Source: JAICND01 sp040905905 (GTDB taxonomy: Bacteria > Actinomycetota > Acidimicrobiia > Spongiisociales > ZC4RG35). Taken from it: a DNA stretch of 64,000 bases. How positions within the stretch are numbered: the first letter of the stretch is position 1; the number at the start of each line of letters is the position of its first letter. Where the stretch lies: contig JBBDQN010000053.1 in assembly GCA_040905905.1 (NCBI GenBank), positions 1-64,000 on the forward strand. The letters are read 5' to 3'. Below are positions 13,387-20,428 of this stretch, one piece after another. The translations under genes were made by a program, and so were the position numbers. The notes under the pieces were generated by a model. That model saw nothing but the letters and a program-made list of their open reading frames with translations, ran no database searches and had not been told where the DNA came from.

Positions 13387-15669
13387 ATGGCCGAGAAGAG
13401 TTCTTTTAGCGAGGCGCTGCACTATCACGAGTTCCCGCGTCCGGGAAAGGTCGCCATCCGCCCGACCAAGCCAACCGCTACTCAGGGTGACCTCAGCCTC
13501 GCCTATACCCCGGGTGTAGCCGAGCCCTGCCTGATGATCGCTGAGGACCCGGAGGCGGTGTTCCGGTTCACCAATCGGGGGAACCTGGTGGCGGTTGTCT
13601 CCAATGGCACCGCCGTGCTCGGACTCGGCAACATCGGGCCAATGGCGGGGAAGCCCGTCATGGAGGGCAAGGCGGTTCTCTTCAAGCGCTTCGCCGATAT
13701 CGATGTCTTCGATCTGGAAATCGCCTCCGAGGATCCTGAGGATGTTATCCGTTTCTGTGAAATGCTCGAGCCGACGGTGGGTGGGATCAACCTCGAAGAC
13801 ATCAAGGCACCCGACTGTTTTCACATCGAATCGACCCTCCGCCAGAGACTGCGCATACCCGTGTTTCATGACGACCAGCACGGCACTGCCATCATCGCCG
13901 GGGCCGCGTTCGTAAACGCACTCGATCTGGTGGGCAAACCCATCGACGAGGTGAAAGTGGTGTTTAGCGGGGCCGGTGCTGCGGGCATCGCCACTGCCCG
14001 CTTCTTCCAGCACCTGGGGGTGCGTCCCGAAAATACGGTGATGGTCGACAGCCGCGGTGTCGTTCATCTTGGCCGGGATGACCTCACCCCGATCAAGGCC
14101 GAATTCGCCCGGGAGACGAAGGAGCGCACCCTGGCAGATGCGCTGGTGGGTGCTGATGCGTTTGTCGGGGTTTCGGTGGCGGGGGCAGTCACACCGGAGA
14201 TGATCGAGCCGATGGCAGCCGCTCCCATGATCTTCGCCCTGGCCAATCCCGACCCCGAGATCAGCTACGAAGAGGCGCGTCGGATTCGACCGGATGCGTT
14301 GGTCGCGACCGGGCGCAGCGATTACCCCAACCAGGTGAACAACGTTCTCGGTTTCCCCTTCATCTTTCGGGGAGCACTCGACGTCCGCGCCACCGGAGTG
14401 AGCGAAGGGATGAAGGTGGCGGCGGCGCAAGCTCTGGCGACGCTCGCCCGACAGGAGGTTCCCGAAGTTGTCCTAAAGGCCTACCGGCTCGACCGATTGG
14501 GGTTTGGGCCCGACTATCTGATTCCAAAACCGTTCGACCCGAGGGTCCTGTGGACCGTTGCCCCGGCTGTGGCAGCCGCGGCTACCGCCGAAGGCCTTGC
14601 CATGGTGCCGTTGGCAGATCCTCCCGCCTACGCCGAAGAGCTCCGTTCGCGCTTCCAAGCCTCTCACGGTCTCATCAACACCGTCACTGCCCTCGCCCGA
14701 ACCAAGCCGCAACGCGTGGTCTACCCCCACGGCGACGACGTTCGCATCCTCCGATCCGCCCGGCGGGTGCTCGACGAGGGGATCGGTTCGCCTGTCCTAT
14801 TGGGTGACGTGGGGCTCATCCGTGAGATGTCCTCGGAGCTGGGCATCAGCCTGGACGGGATCGAGACGATCAGTCCCGAGTCCGAGCTCCAAACCCTCGA
14901 CCGCTACGCGGAGGTTCTCCACGGAATCCGACGGGAGAAGGGGTTGACCCTGAAGATGGCCCGATCGGGAGTGACAGATCACAACATGTTCGCTGCTCTC
15001 ATGGTGCGAGAAGGTGAAGCCGACGCTGTCCTCGGTGGCCTCACCACCTTCTATCCCGACACGATCAGACCGGCTCTCCAGGCTCTGTCCCTGGAACCGG
15101 GGCGCACCATCGTCAGCTCGGTCTACGTGGTCATTCTCGACGGAACTCCGTATTTCTTCACAGACTGCGCAGTCAATATCGAACCCACCTCGGAGCAACT
15201 CGTCGAGATCGCCGAGGCCGCGGTGGACACGGCCATGGTTGCTTTCAACCGCCAACCCAGAGTGGCCTTCATCTCCTACTCGGACTTCGGTAGCGCCAAG
15301 GGGAACGAGCCGGAGCGGGTGCGGGCGGCGGCCGAGATGTTTAGGAAGCGTCGCCCCGACATCCCCGTGGACGGCGAGATGCAGGCTGACACCGCGGTGG
15401 TCGACGAGTTGATCCGTGCAAGACGACCCGGCGGAGCCCTCACCAGGGCAGCCAATGTCTTGGTGTTCCCTAACCTGACGGCGGCCAACGCCTCTTACAA
15501 ACTTCTCAACCGCCTGGCCAATGCCGAGGTGATTGGTCCCATCTTGTCTGGGTTGAGCAAGGCTGTGCATGTGCTGCAACGCGACGCCGAGGTGTCGGAC
15601 GTGGTCAACCTCACTGCTATTGCGGTGGCCGACGCCCAACGCAAGGCAGCCCGCGCCGCCACCGGATAG
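13387..15669 (+). CDS. maeB: NADP-dependent malic enzyme with C-terminal phosphotransacetylase-like domain
   Basis: 760 residues, the length of MaeB. The malic-enzyme part (about 1-430) converts malate to pyruvate, CO2 and NADPH; visible motifs are GLGNIGPMAGKPVMEGKAVL, EDIKAPDCF (metal), FHDDQHGTA and the nucleotide loop FSGAGAAGIA. Residues about 440-760 form a phosphate acetyltransferase-like domain (from INTVTALARTKPQRVVYPHG), which in MaeB proteins is regulatory and binds acetyl-CoA. ATG 13387 chosen; a GTG at 13381 four bases after TAGGGT is an alternative leaderless start. Confidence 0.93.
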   Translation: MAEKSSFSEALHYHEFPRPGKVAIRPTKPTATQGDLSLAYTPGVAEPCLMIAEDPEAVFRFTNRGNLVAVVSNGTAVLGLGNIGPMAGKPVMEGKAVLFKRFADIDVFDLEIASEDPEDVIRFCEMLEPTVGGINLEDIKAPDCFHIESTLRQRLRIPVFHDDQHGTAIIAGAAFVNALDLVGKPIDEVKVVFSGAGAAGIATARFFQHLGVRPENTVMVDSRGVVHLGRDDLTPIKAEFARETKERTLADALVGADAFVGVSVAGAVTPEMIEPMAAAPMIFALANPDPEISYEEARRIRPDALVATGRSDYPNQVNNVLGFPFIFRGALDVRATGVSEGMKVAAAQALATLARQEVPEVVLKAYRLDRLGFGPDYLIPKPFDPRVLWTVAPAVAAAATAEGLAMVPLADPPAYAEELRSRFQASHGLINTVTALARTKPQRVVYPHGDDVRILRSARRVLDEGIGSPVLLGDVGLIREMSSELGISLDGIETISPESELQTLDRYAEVLHGIRREKGLTLKMARSGVTDHNMFAALMVREGEADAVLGGLTTFYPDTIRPALQALSLEPGRTIVSSVYVVILDGTPYFFTDCAVNIEPTSEQLVEIAEAAVDTAMVAFNRQPRVAFISYSDFGSAKGNEPERVRAAAEMFRKRRPDIPVDGEMQADTAVVDELIRARRPGGALTRAANVLVFPNLTAANASYKLLNRLANAEVIGPILSGLSKAVHVLQRDAEVSDVVNLTAIAVADAQRKAARAATG

Positions 15670-15677
15670 CCGGCAAG

Positions 15678-16118
15678 GTGGGATGGACCCCCACCACCGG
15701 GACGCGCAACCTCATCGAACGAGACGGCCTCAACCAGGCCGTCAAGGCACTCACCCGGCTCCTGGCCGGCGAGATCACAGGCAGCGATCTGTGTCACGAA
15801 CCCTGGCGTTCGGTCCTGTTGTCGATTGGCGACGGCCATGCCGAGACGCTTATGAACGACCCGAGTGGCGCTCGCTTGGCCTATTGGCCGCGTTCGTGGG
15901 CGGCCCGGGCCCTTGCCTACGCGGGTGACATTTCTGCCACCCCGGCGCTGCTGGAAGCTCGGACCGATGAGCATTGGCGAGTCCGAATGACGGCGATCCA
16001 AACCCTGGGACGGCTGGAGGTCGAGGGCATCACCGATGAGCTAGAAGCCGCCCTTGCTGATGAGCACCCCCGGGTCCGGGCCGCAGCCGCAGTCGCTCTG
16101 CGCCGGTTGGGGACGTAA
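15678..16118 (+). CDS. HEAT-repeat protein
   Basis: 146 residues beginning at GTG 15678, 8 bp after maeB. Two HEAT-like helical repeats are visible in the C-terminal half (about 85-146): HWRVRMTAIQTLGRLEVEG and HPRVRAAAAVALRRLGT. Such repeats usually bind other proteins. The N-terminal part shows no known domain. Probably cotranscribed with maeB. It is followed by a palindromic element and then, on the other strand, selC. Confidence 0.7.
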   Translation: MGWTPTTGTRNLIERDGLNQAVKALTRLLAGEITGSDLCHEPWRSVLLSIGDGHAETLMNDPSGARLAYWPRSWAARALAYAGDISATPALLEARTDEHWRVRMTAIQTLGRLEVEGITDELEAALADEHPRVRAAAAVALRRLGT

Positions 16119-16122
16119 AAGC

Positions 16123-16178
16123 TCCGTTCCTGCGTAAACCAGGTGCCGAAAACCGACGCTGATCTACGCAGGAAGGGG
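16123..16178. repeat. palindromic element, TGCGTA-N28-TACGCA type, copy A
   Basis: TTCCTGCGTA (16127-16136) pairs with TACGCAGGAA (16165-16174) around a 28-nt loop; the stem continues after one G-G mismatch with CTCC/GGGG. Arms and loop length match the element at 41274-41333. It sits between a plus-strand stop codon and the 3' end of selC on the minus strand, so it may work as a two-way terminator. Confidence 0.7.
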
Positions 16179-16188
16179 GTTGTTCTTG

Positions 16189-16280
16189 CGGAGGCGGACG
16201 GGAATCGAACCCGCCACAGGCTTTTCAACCCGTCACTGGTTTTGAAGACCAGGGAGCCCACCAGGCGCTCGTTCGCCTCC
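16189..16280 (-). tRNA. selC: selenocysteine tRNA (anticodon TCA)
   Basis: Read on the minus strand, 92 nt: acceptor GGAGGCGA/CCGCCTCC (8 positions, 7 paired), D arm GAGC/GCTC, anticodon stem CTGGT/ACCAG with loop CTTCAAA (anticodon TCA), a long variable arm with ACGGG/CCTGT stem, T arm GCGGG TTCGATT CCCGT, discriminator G. The extended acceptor, long variable arm and UCA anticodon together mark tRNA-Sec. CCA is not encoded. None of selA, selB or selD is in the window, and I found no selenoprotein gene here. Confidence 0.92.
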
Positions 16281-16322
16281 GTCGACCAGGGTACTTTGGC
16301 TGGCAGGGGTAACCTCTGGCAG

Positions 16323-16961
16323 ATGTCCGGGCAAGATTTTGGCGAGGTCGTCCGCCAGGGACGAGAACAAGCCGGCCTCAGCCAGGTGCGTCTAGCTGAG
16401 TTCATCGGCAAGTCTCCGTCCGCGCTGCGGGCCTGGGAACACGGTCGTTCCCGTCCGTCGGATGCGGCCGCCGTCCGAGCCCTGGCAGCCGTCCTCGGCC
16501 TCGATGAGGGGGAGCTGCTCGACGCGGCCGGGTTTGAACGGCCGGTGACGTCCGACCCCCGTCCCACCATGGAACAGGACCTGATCAGCCTGGCTCCGGA
16601 CCGTACCGTGATGATTCCGGTTGTTGATCCCCACGGGTGGTCGCGGCCGTCCCCGTTCGATATGGAACCAGTTCCGGTTCTCGTTGAGGAGGAGGTGATT
16701 CTCGAAACACTTCCGTCGATGAACAACGGTTTGAAGCCGTTAGCCCGCAAAGTGACCACGGTGGCGCCGCCAGTCCCAGTCCTCGTTCAGTCACCCTCCT
16801 ACGTTGAGGATGCTGAGGAAAAGGAGTTCTACCGGCTCCGTTGGATTCTCACTGCCGGCACGGTCGTGTTCCTGGTGATTGTCTTTGTCTGGGCTCTCGA
16901 CAACACATTTGGTGCGATTGGTGACCTCATTTCCGACTTCATCGGGTCCTTCAACATCTAA
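16323..16961 (+). CDS. XRE-type helix-turn-helix membrane protein
   Basis: 212 residues. An N-terminal Cro/C1-type HTH (about 5-60: GREQAGLSQVRLAEFIGKSPSALRAWEHG) is followed by a proline-rich linker and one transmembrane helix near 180-200 (ILTAGTVVFLVIVFVWAL), leaving a short tail. The layout is like RodZ-type or other membrane-tethered DNA-binding proteins, but no RodZ C-terminal domain is present. ATG 16323 chosen; the longer frame would run through the selC gene on the opposite strand. It is followed by an ECF sigma/anti-sigma pair after a 43-bp gap. Confidence 0.75.
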   Translation: MSGQDFGEVVRQGREQAGLSQVRLAEFIGKSPSALRAWEHGRSRPSDAAAVRALAAVLGLDEGELLDAAGFERPVTSDPRPTMEQDLISLAPDRTVMIPVVDPHGWSRPSPFDMEPVPVLVEEEVILETLPSMNNGLKPLARKVTTVAPPVPVLVQSPSYVEDAEEKEFYRLRWILTAGTVVFLVIVFVWALDNTFGAIGDLISDFIGSFNI

Positions 16962-16968
16962 CCCGGTC

Positions 16969-16995
16969 GAACCGGAACCCGGGACCCGTCCGTAT
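16969..16995 (+). promoter_or_regulatory. candidate ECF-type promoter (self-regulation)
   Basis: GAACC (16969-16973), a 17-nt spacer and CGTAT (16991-16995) match the usual ECF promoter pattern (GAAC / CGTA-like) and lie directly before the ECF sigma gene, suggesting that the factor transcribes its own operon. TATGCT (16993-16998) also lies exactly 6 nt before ATG 17005, giving a leaderless mRNA. Confidence 0.5.
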
Positions 16996-17004
16996 GCTGA
17001 GTCG

Positions 17005-17553
17005 ATGGACGCGGTCCGGTTGATGAAACGGCTCGCCGCTGGAGACTCCGATGCGCTGCGAGGCTTATACGAACGTTACTCCCGCGCCGTGTTTACGGTC
17101 TGCTACCGATCCCTCGGTGAACGGACCTTGGCCGAAGACGCCACCCAACAGACTTTCTTCCAGGCGTGGAGGGCCGCTTCGTCCTTCGATGTCGAGCGCG
17201 ACCCCGGCCCCTGGCTTTATGCGATCGCCCGTCGCGCTGCCGTGGACGTCTATCGCCGCGAGCGCCGCCACCGGTCGTCGGTGGCCAGCGAGGTTCGTGC
17301 CGACGATCCTGACATCGCCGTTCTCCCCCCATCCTTCGAGGGGATGTGGGAGGCCTGGGAGGTCCGGACTGCGGTAGACCGGTTGACCAACGAAGAGCAG
17401 GCGGTGATCAAAGCGACGGTCTTTCTCGGTCTGACTCATCAGGAGACCGCCGAGTGCCTGGGAATCCCGGTGGGTACCGTCAAGAGTCGGAGCTACCGGG
17501 CCCACCGCCGTCTCGCCGATCTGCTCGCCCATATCCGGGAAGCCACCGCATGA
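17005..17553 (+). CDS. ECF-type RNA polymerase sigma factor (SigK/RpoE-like)
   Basis: 182 residues: region 2 at about 20-85 (ATQQTFFQAWRAASSF for polymerase binding, then DVERDPGPWLYAIARRAAVD) and region 4 at about 120-175 (LTHQETAECLGIPVGTVKSR). The stop overlaps the next start (ATGA), and that next gene is an anti-sigma factor with an RskA-like C-terminal domain, so this is probably a SigK-like stress sigma factor released by loss of its membrane inhibitor. ATG 17005 chosen from the promoter spacing. Confidence 0.93.
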   Translation: MDAVRLMKRLAAGDSDALRGLYERYSRAVFTVCYRSLGERTLAEDATQQTFFQAWRAASSFDVERDPGPWLYAIARRAAVDVYRRERRHRSSVASEVRADDPDIAVLPPSFEGMWEAWEVRTAVDRLTNEEQAVIKATVFLGLTHQETAECLGIPVGTVKSRSYRAHRRLADLLAHIREATA

Positions 17554-18176
17554 ACTGTGAAGACGCCCAGGCGGCCCTCCTGGCAGGTGACATCGAGAGT
17601 GCCGCAGCCCACATTGCTTCCTGCCGGTCTTGCCGGGCCGATGAGGCCGCCTGGCGGCGGTGGCGGGCTGTGCTGACGGAGCCAAGCACCTGGGAAGAAC
17701 CCTCCGACCGGGTTGTTGAGCGTCTCTTCGAAAGGGCCGGGTCCCTCACGTCCACTCGTGCGATGACCAGGATTTCACATCGTCCCTGGGTTGCGGCGGC
17801 AGCTCTCCTCGTCGTGCTAGGTGGAGCATTTGCTTTCCTCAACGCCCGGGCCTCGGACTGGACCCTGCCGCTCGTTGCCGTCGCTGCCGATCCCGCCAAC
17901 ACTGCTGTCGTCGATGGCTGGAACACGCCCACCGGAACCCGCATCGAGCTCCGCGTCTCCGGAATCGAGCCTGCTCCGCCTGGCCATTATTACGAAATCT
18001 GGCTAACTGCCCCCGACGGCCGCCATGTGTCGGCCGGGAGCTTTCAAGGGGCGGGCACGGTCTCGGCCTGGGCGGCAGTGAAAAGGTCGGAGTTCCCCCG
18101 GATTTGGATCACCCTCGAGAAGATGGGTGACGACCTCGGCCCTTCCCCGACCACCTACTTCGACACCGTGGGTTGA
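17550..18176 (+). CDS. anti-sigma factor, zf-HC2 plus RskA-like C-terminal domain
   Basis: 208 residues. His21, Cys25 and Cys28 form the HxxxCxxC zinc motif of the cytoplasmic sigma-binding domain; a membrane span is at about 80-98 (PWVAAAALLVVLGGAFAFL); the outer part (about 100-208) has the anti-sigma-K pattern, with YEIWLTAPDGRHVSAGSF near 150. Such proteins bind their sigma factor until cut by membrane proteases. Translationally coupled to the sigma gene by a 4-nt overlap. Confidence 0.88.
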   Translation: MNCEDAQAALLAGDIESAAAHIASCRSCRADEAAWRRWRAVLTEPSTWEEPSDRVVERLFERAGSLTSTRAMTRISHRPWVAAAALLVVLGGAFAFLNARASDWTLPLVAVAADPANTAVVDGWNTPTGTRIELRVSGIEPAPPGHYYEIWLTAPDGRHVSAGSFQGAGTVSAWAAVKRSEFPRIWITLEKMGDDLGPSPTTYFDTVG

Positions 18177-18210
18177 ACCAACACAGGCGCGTCGGAAATG
18201 CCGCCGCACT

Positions 18211-18231
18211 TTCTCCGAATTCGTGGGAGAA
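18211..18231 (+). promoter_or_regulatory. short inverted repeat TTCTCC-N9-GGAGAA
   Basis: TTCTCC (18211-18216) and GGAGAA (18226-18231) form a 6-bp inverted repeat just before the small RNA described next. It could be an operator or the first hairpin of the transcript. Confidence 0.35.
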
Positions 18232-18262
18232 TCCCCGGACCAGAGAAAGGAGGTGGTCCGAC

Positions 18263-18304
18263 TTGCATATAGCTTTTGGGACTCTGGAGGTGGCCGAGCG
18301 CTGA
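18263..18304 (+). CDS. 13-residue leader-type peptide
   Basis: TTG start 9 nt after GGAGG of the strongest Shine-Dalgarno in the window (10 nt complementary to the end of 16S rRNA), encoding MHIAFGTLEVAER and a TGA stop. Length and setting inside a structured RNA suggest either a regulatory leader peptide or a functional micropeptide. No proof of translation beyond the ribosome-binding site. Confidence 0.45.
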   Translation: MHIAFGTLEVAER

Positions 18305-18448
18305 GCGGCGCCGGCCGTAATTAGGCGTCGCTCCCTCTCCACGAGGAAGGTGGCGACTCCAAACTCGGACCACCGGGCTCTGGGATCTGCGGGAATGGTC
18401 CCCTCGCAGCGGCCTCGTTGCTGAAGTGTTCCAGGGTTTGAGTATGTA

Positions 18449-18490
18449 GGCAGGGCTCCTGGCGATTACCGCTGGGGGCCCTGCCTCTTT
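18449..18490 (+). terminator. rho-independent terminator
   Basis: GGCAGGGC (18449-18456) pairs with GCCCTGCC (18478-18485), followed by TCTTT. It ends plus-strand transcripts just before the convergent cystathionine synthase-like gene. Confidence 0.75.
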
Positions 18491-18497
18491 GGGAGCG

Positions 18498-19451
18498 TCA
18501 GATTTGGAATCCGTGTGACGTCATCCACTCATCGTTGAACACCTTGGATAGGTAACCGCGACCGGAGTCGGGAAGCAGCACCACCACCAATCGGTCGAGA
18601 TCTTCTTCGGCGACCCGGAGACCGGCGGCGGCCGCCATCCCGCAAGAACCCCCCACCAGCAGACCCTCCTTACGGGCAAGACGACGGGTGGTTGCAAATG
18701 AAGTGGCGTCGTCGATCATGATGAACCGGTCGATCAGACCAAGGTCAAGTGTCTCGGGGATGAAGTCCTCGCCCACTCCCTCGACCAGATACTGGTGGAC
18801 GTCGTTCTCGCTTGGCGCGGTGAAAATACTTCCTTGAGGATCCGCTCCGACAACTTCGATCTTGGGATTCTGTTCTTTGAGGAACCGGGCGGCGCCGGAA
18901 ATGGTCCCTCCCGTGCCAACCCCGGCCACCATCGCATCAATCGTTCCCTCGGTCTGGCGCCAGATCTCAGGACCAGTACCCCGATAGTGGGCGATGGGAT
19001 TGTGCGGGTTGGAGTACTGATCGGGGTGGAACGCACCGGGAATCTCGGTCGCCAGCCGTCTTGCTAATCCGTAATAGCTCTCGGGATGATCGGGCAATAG
19101 TTCGGTCGGGGTGACGATTACCTCGACTCCGTATGCCTGCAAGAGGGCAATCTTTTCTTTCGAGACCTTGTCGGGAACGGTGCAGATAACCCGATACCCC
19201 CGGACGGCTCCAACCAGTGCCAGACCCACTCCGGTATTCCCCGAAGTTGGCTCGATGATCGTCCCGTCTGGGGCGAGGCGGCCATCCCGTTCCGCGGCGT
19301 CAATCATCGACACGGCGATGCGTTCTTTGACCGAACCACCCGGGTTGGTGTACTCGACCTTGGCGACCAGGTTGCCGGGAGGATGAAACCGGCTCAGTCG
19401 AACTAGGGGAGTGTCGCCGATTAGGCCGAGGACATCGTCGTGGATCTCCAT
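18498..19451 (-). CDS. cystathionine beta-synthase-like PLP enzyme (catalytic domain only)
   Basis: 317 residues of the fold-type II cysteine/cystathionine synthase family. The PLP lysine is Lys42 (NPGGSVKERI); PTSGNTGVGL at 68-77 and GVGTGGTISGA bind cofactor and phosphate. The region with DKVSKEKIALLQAYG and FHPDQYSNPHNPIAHYRGTG looks more like cystathionine beta-synthase than like CysK, yet the C-terminal regulatory CBS pair of mycobacterial Cbs is missing; the stop comes after the catalytic core. It may use serine or O-phospho/acetylserine with homocysteine or sulfide; the substrate cannot be fixed from sequence. AAGGA precedes the ATG. Confidence 0.85.
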   Translation of the reverse strand: MEIHDDVLGLIGDTPLVRLSRFHPPGNLVAKVEYTNPGGSVKERIAVSMIDAAERDGRLAPDGTIIEPTSGNTGVGLALVGAVRGYRVICTVPDKVSKEKIALLQAYGVEVIVTPTELLPDHPESYYGLARRLATEIPGAFHPDQYSNPHNPIAHYRGTGPEIWRQTEGTIDAMVAGVGTGGTISGAARFLKEQNPKIEVVGADPQGSIFTAPSENDVHQYLVEGVGEDFIPETLDLGLIDRFIMIDDATSFATTRRLARKEGLLVGGSCGMAAAAGLRVAEEDLDRLVVVLLPDSGRGYLSKVFNDEWMTSHGFQI

Positions 19452-19497
19452 TTCCTTCTCAGCTTATGGCCCGGATCGGATGGCTGATCCGACCAGA

Positions 19498-19503
19498 TAA
19501 CCT
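19498..19503 (+). promoter_or_regulatory. candidate -10 box, leaderless ctaA transcript
   Basis: TAACCT ends 7 nt before ATG 19511. Confidence 0.35.
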
Positions 19504-19510
19504 CGAACTC

Positions 19511-20428
19511 ATGGACCGCCTAACGAGGTTGGCCTGGGCCGTGATCGGCTGGAACGTCGTAACCATTCTTCTGGGGTCTGTAGTACGAGCCACTCATTCG
19601 GGCGCGGGCTGTGGGCGCTCCTGGCCGACATGTGAGGGCGAGCTACTGCCTGCGATGGAGGGAGCGACCGCGATTGAATTCACCCATCGGGTCGCCAGTG
19701 GGGTGGCACTCGTACTGGTCGGTGTGCTCGCCTGGGCGGTCTTCCGAAGCAAGCCCCCTGCGCACCCGGCCAGGCGATCGGCCTCATGGGCGGCGGCAGC
19801 CGTGGTGGGTGAGGCGCTGATCGGAGCCGCCATTGTCGTTTACGAATGGGTCGGCAGCGACGACTCCGTGGCCAGGGTCGTGGCGGTCCCCCTTCACCTG
19901 GTCAACACTCTTTTGCTGTTGGCAGCTCTGACGCTGACGACGTGGTTCCTGATGGGCGGCCGGAGACTTCGGTGGCAGGGTCCTCCCCGGCGATGGGTCG
20001 CGGTAGGGGCGGTGGCTCTGGTGTTGATCTTTGCAACGGGGGCAATCACCGCTCTGGCCGACACCCTGTTCCCAACCTCCGGCGGAGTCTCCGCCGGGGC
20101 CGAACACTTCCTCACCCGGCTGCGGATCTTCCACCCGATACTGGCAGTGTTTGCAGTTGCGGCTGCCACGTTGGCGACCAGGAACGTGGTGAGGGCGGCT
20201 TGGCCGCAGGTGAAATGGTTAGTCGTTCTAACCCTTTCTCAACTTGGGCTTGGCCTTCTCAACATCGCTTTGGGGACCCCGCTGTGGCTCCAGATCCTCC
20301 ATCTGGCGGTGGCCGACGTCATCTGGATCACCTATATCTGGGTGGCTGCTCAGACCCTCGCAAGCGACGCCACGAGCTCGGCGACCGTTGAGACCGGGGC
20401 CAAGCAAGTGAAACCGCTGCACAAATAG
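19511..20428 (+). CDS. ctaA: heme A synthase
   Basis: 305 residues, eight predicted membrane spans. CtaA oxidises the C8 methyl of heme O to give heme A for aa3 oxidases. Visible features: the cysteine pair Cys34/Cys41 in an outside loop (GAGCGRSWPTC), heme-ligand histidines in EFTHR (His59), in VPLHLVN, and further ones in FHP and ILHLAVAD in the second half. ATG 19511 starts just before the first membrane helix and follows a TAACCT box; an upstream ATG at 19466 would add 15 residues. Its end overlaps the convergent YyaL-type gene by 79 bp. Confidence 0.9.
   Translation: MDRLTRLAWAVIGWNVVTILLGSVVRATHSGAGCGRSWPTCEGELLPAMEGATAIEFTHRVASGVALVLVGVLAWAVFRSKPPAHPARRSASWAAAAVVGEALIGAAIVVYEWVGSDDSVARVVAVPLHLVNTLLLLAALTLTTWFLMGGRRLRWQGPPRRWVAVGAVALVLIFATGAITALADTLFPTSGGVSAGAEHFLTRLRIFHPILAVFAVAAATLATRNVVRAAWPQVKWLVVLTLSQLGLGLLNIALGTPLWLQILHLAVADVIWITYIWVAAQTLASDATSSATVETGAKQVKPLHK

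Larger units (their letters stand above)
18240..18490 (+). ncRNA. probable structured small RNA with internal short ORF
   Basis: The 320 bp between the anti-sigma gene and cysK-like gene hold no normal gene, but show an organised plus-strand unit: a full Shine-Dalgarno AAAGGAGGTG (18246-18255), a 13-codon ORF (18263-18304), several hairpins such as GTCGC...GCGAC (18329-18351 region) and CTGCG...CGCAG (18388-18412 region), and a rho-independent terminator at 18449-18490. The Shine-Dalgarno region GGTGGTCCGA (18252-18261) can pair perfectly with TCGGACCACC (18365-18374). I do not recognise a named RNA family. Exact 5' end unknown. Confidence 0.55.

Noticed and set aside
16189..16280. tRNA reading UGA as tryptophan or a suppressor tRNA
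   Set aside because: The long variable arm and extended acceptor stem are those of tRNA-Sec, and a normal tRNA-Trp (CCA) is present at 2043-2117; UGA is used as a normal stop in the window.
16143..16322. N-terminal extension of the HTH membrane protein
   Set aside because: It would cross the selenocysteine tRNA and the palindromic element; the HTH domain starts right after ATG 16323.
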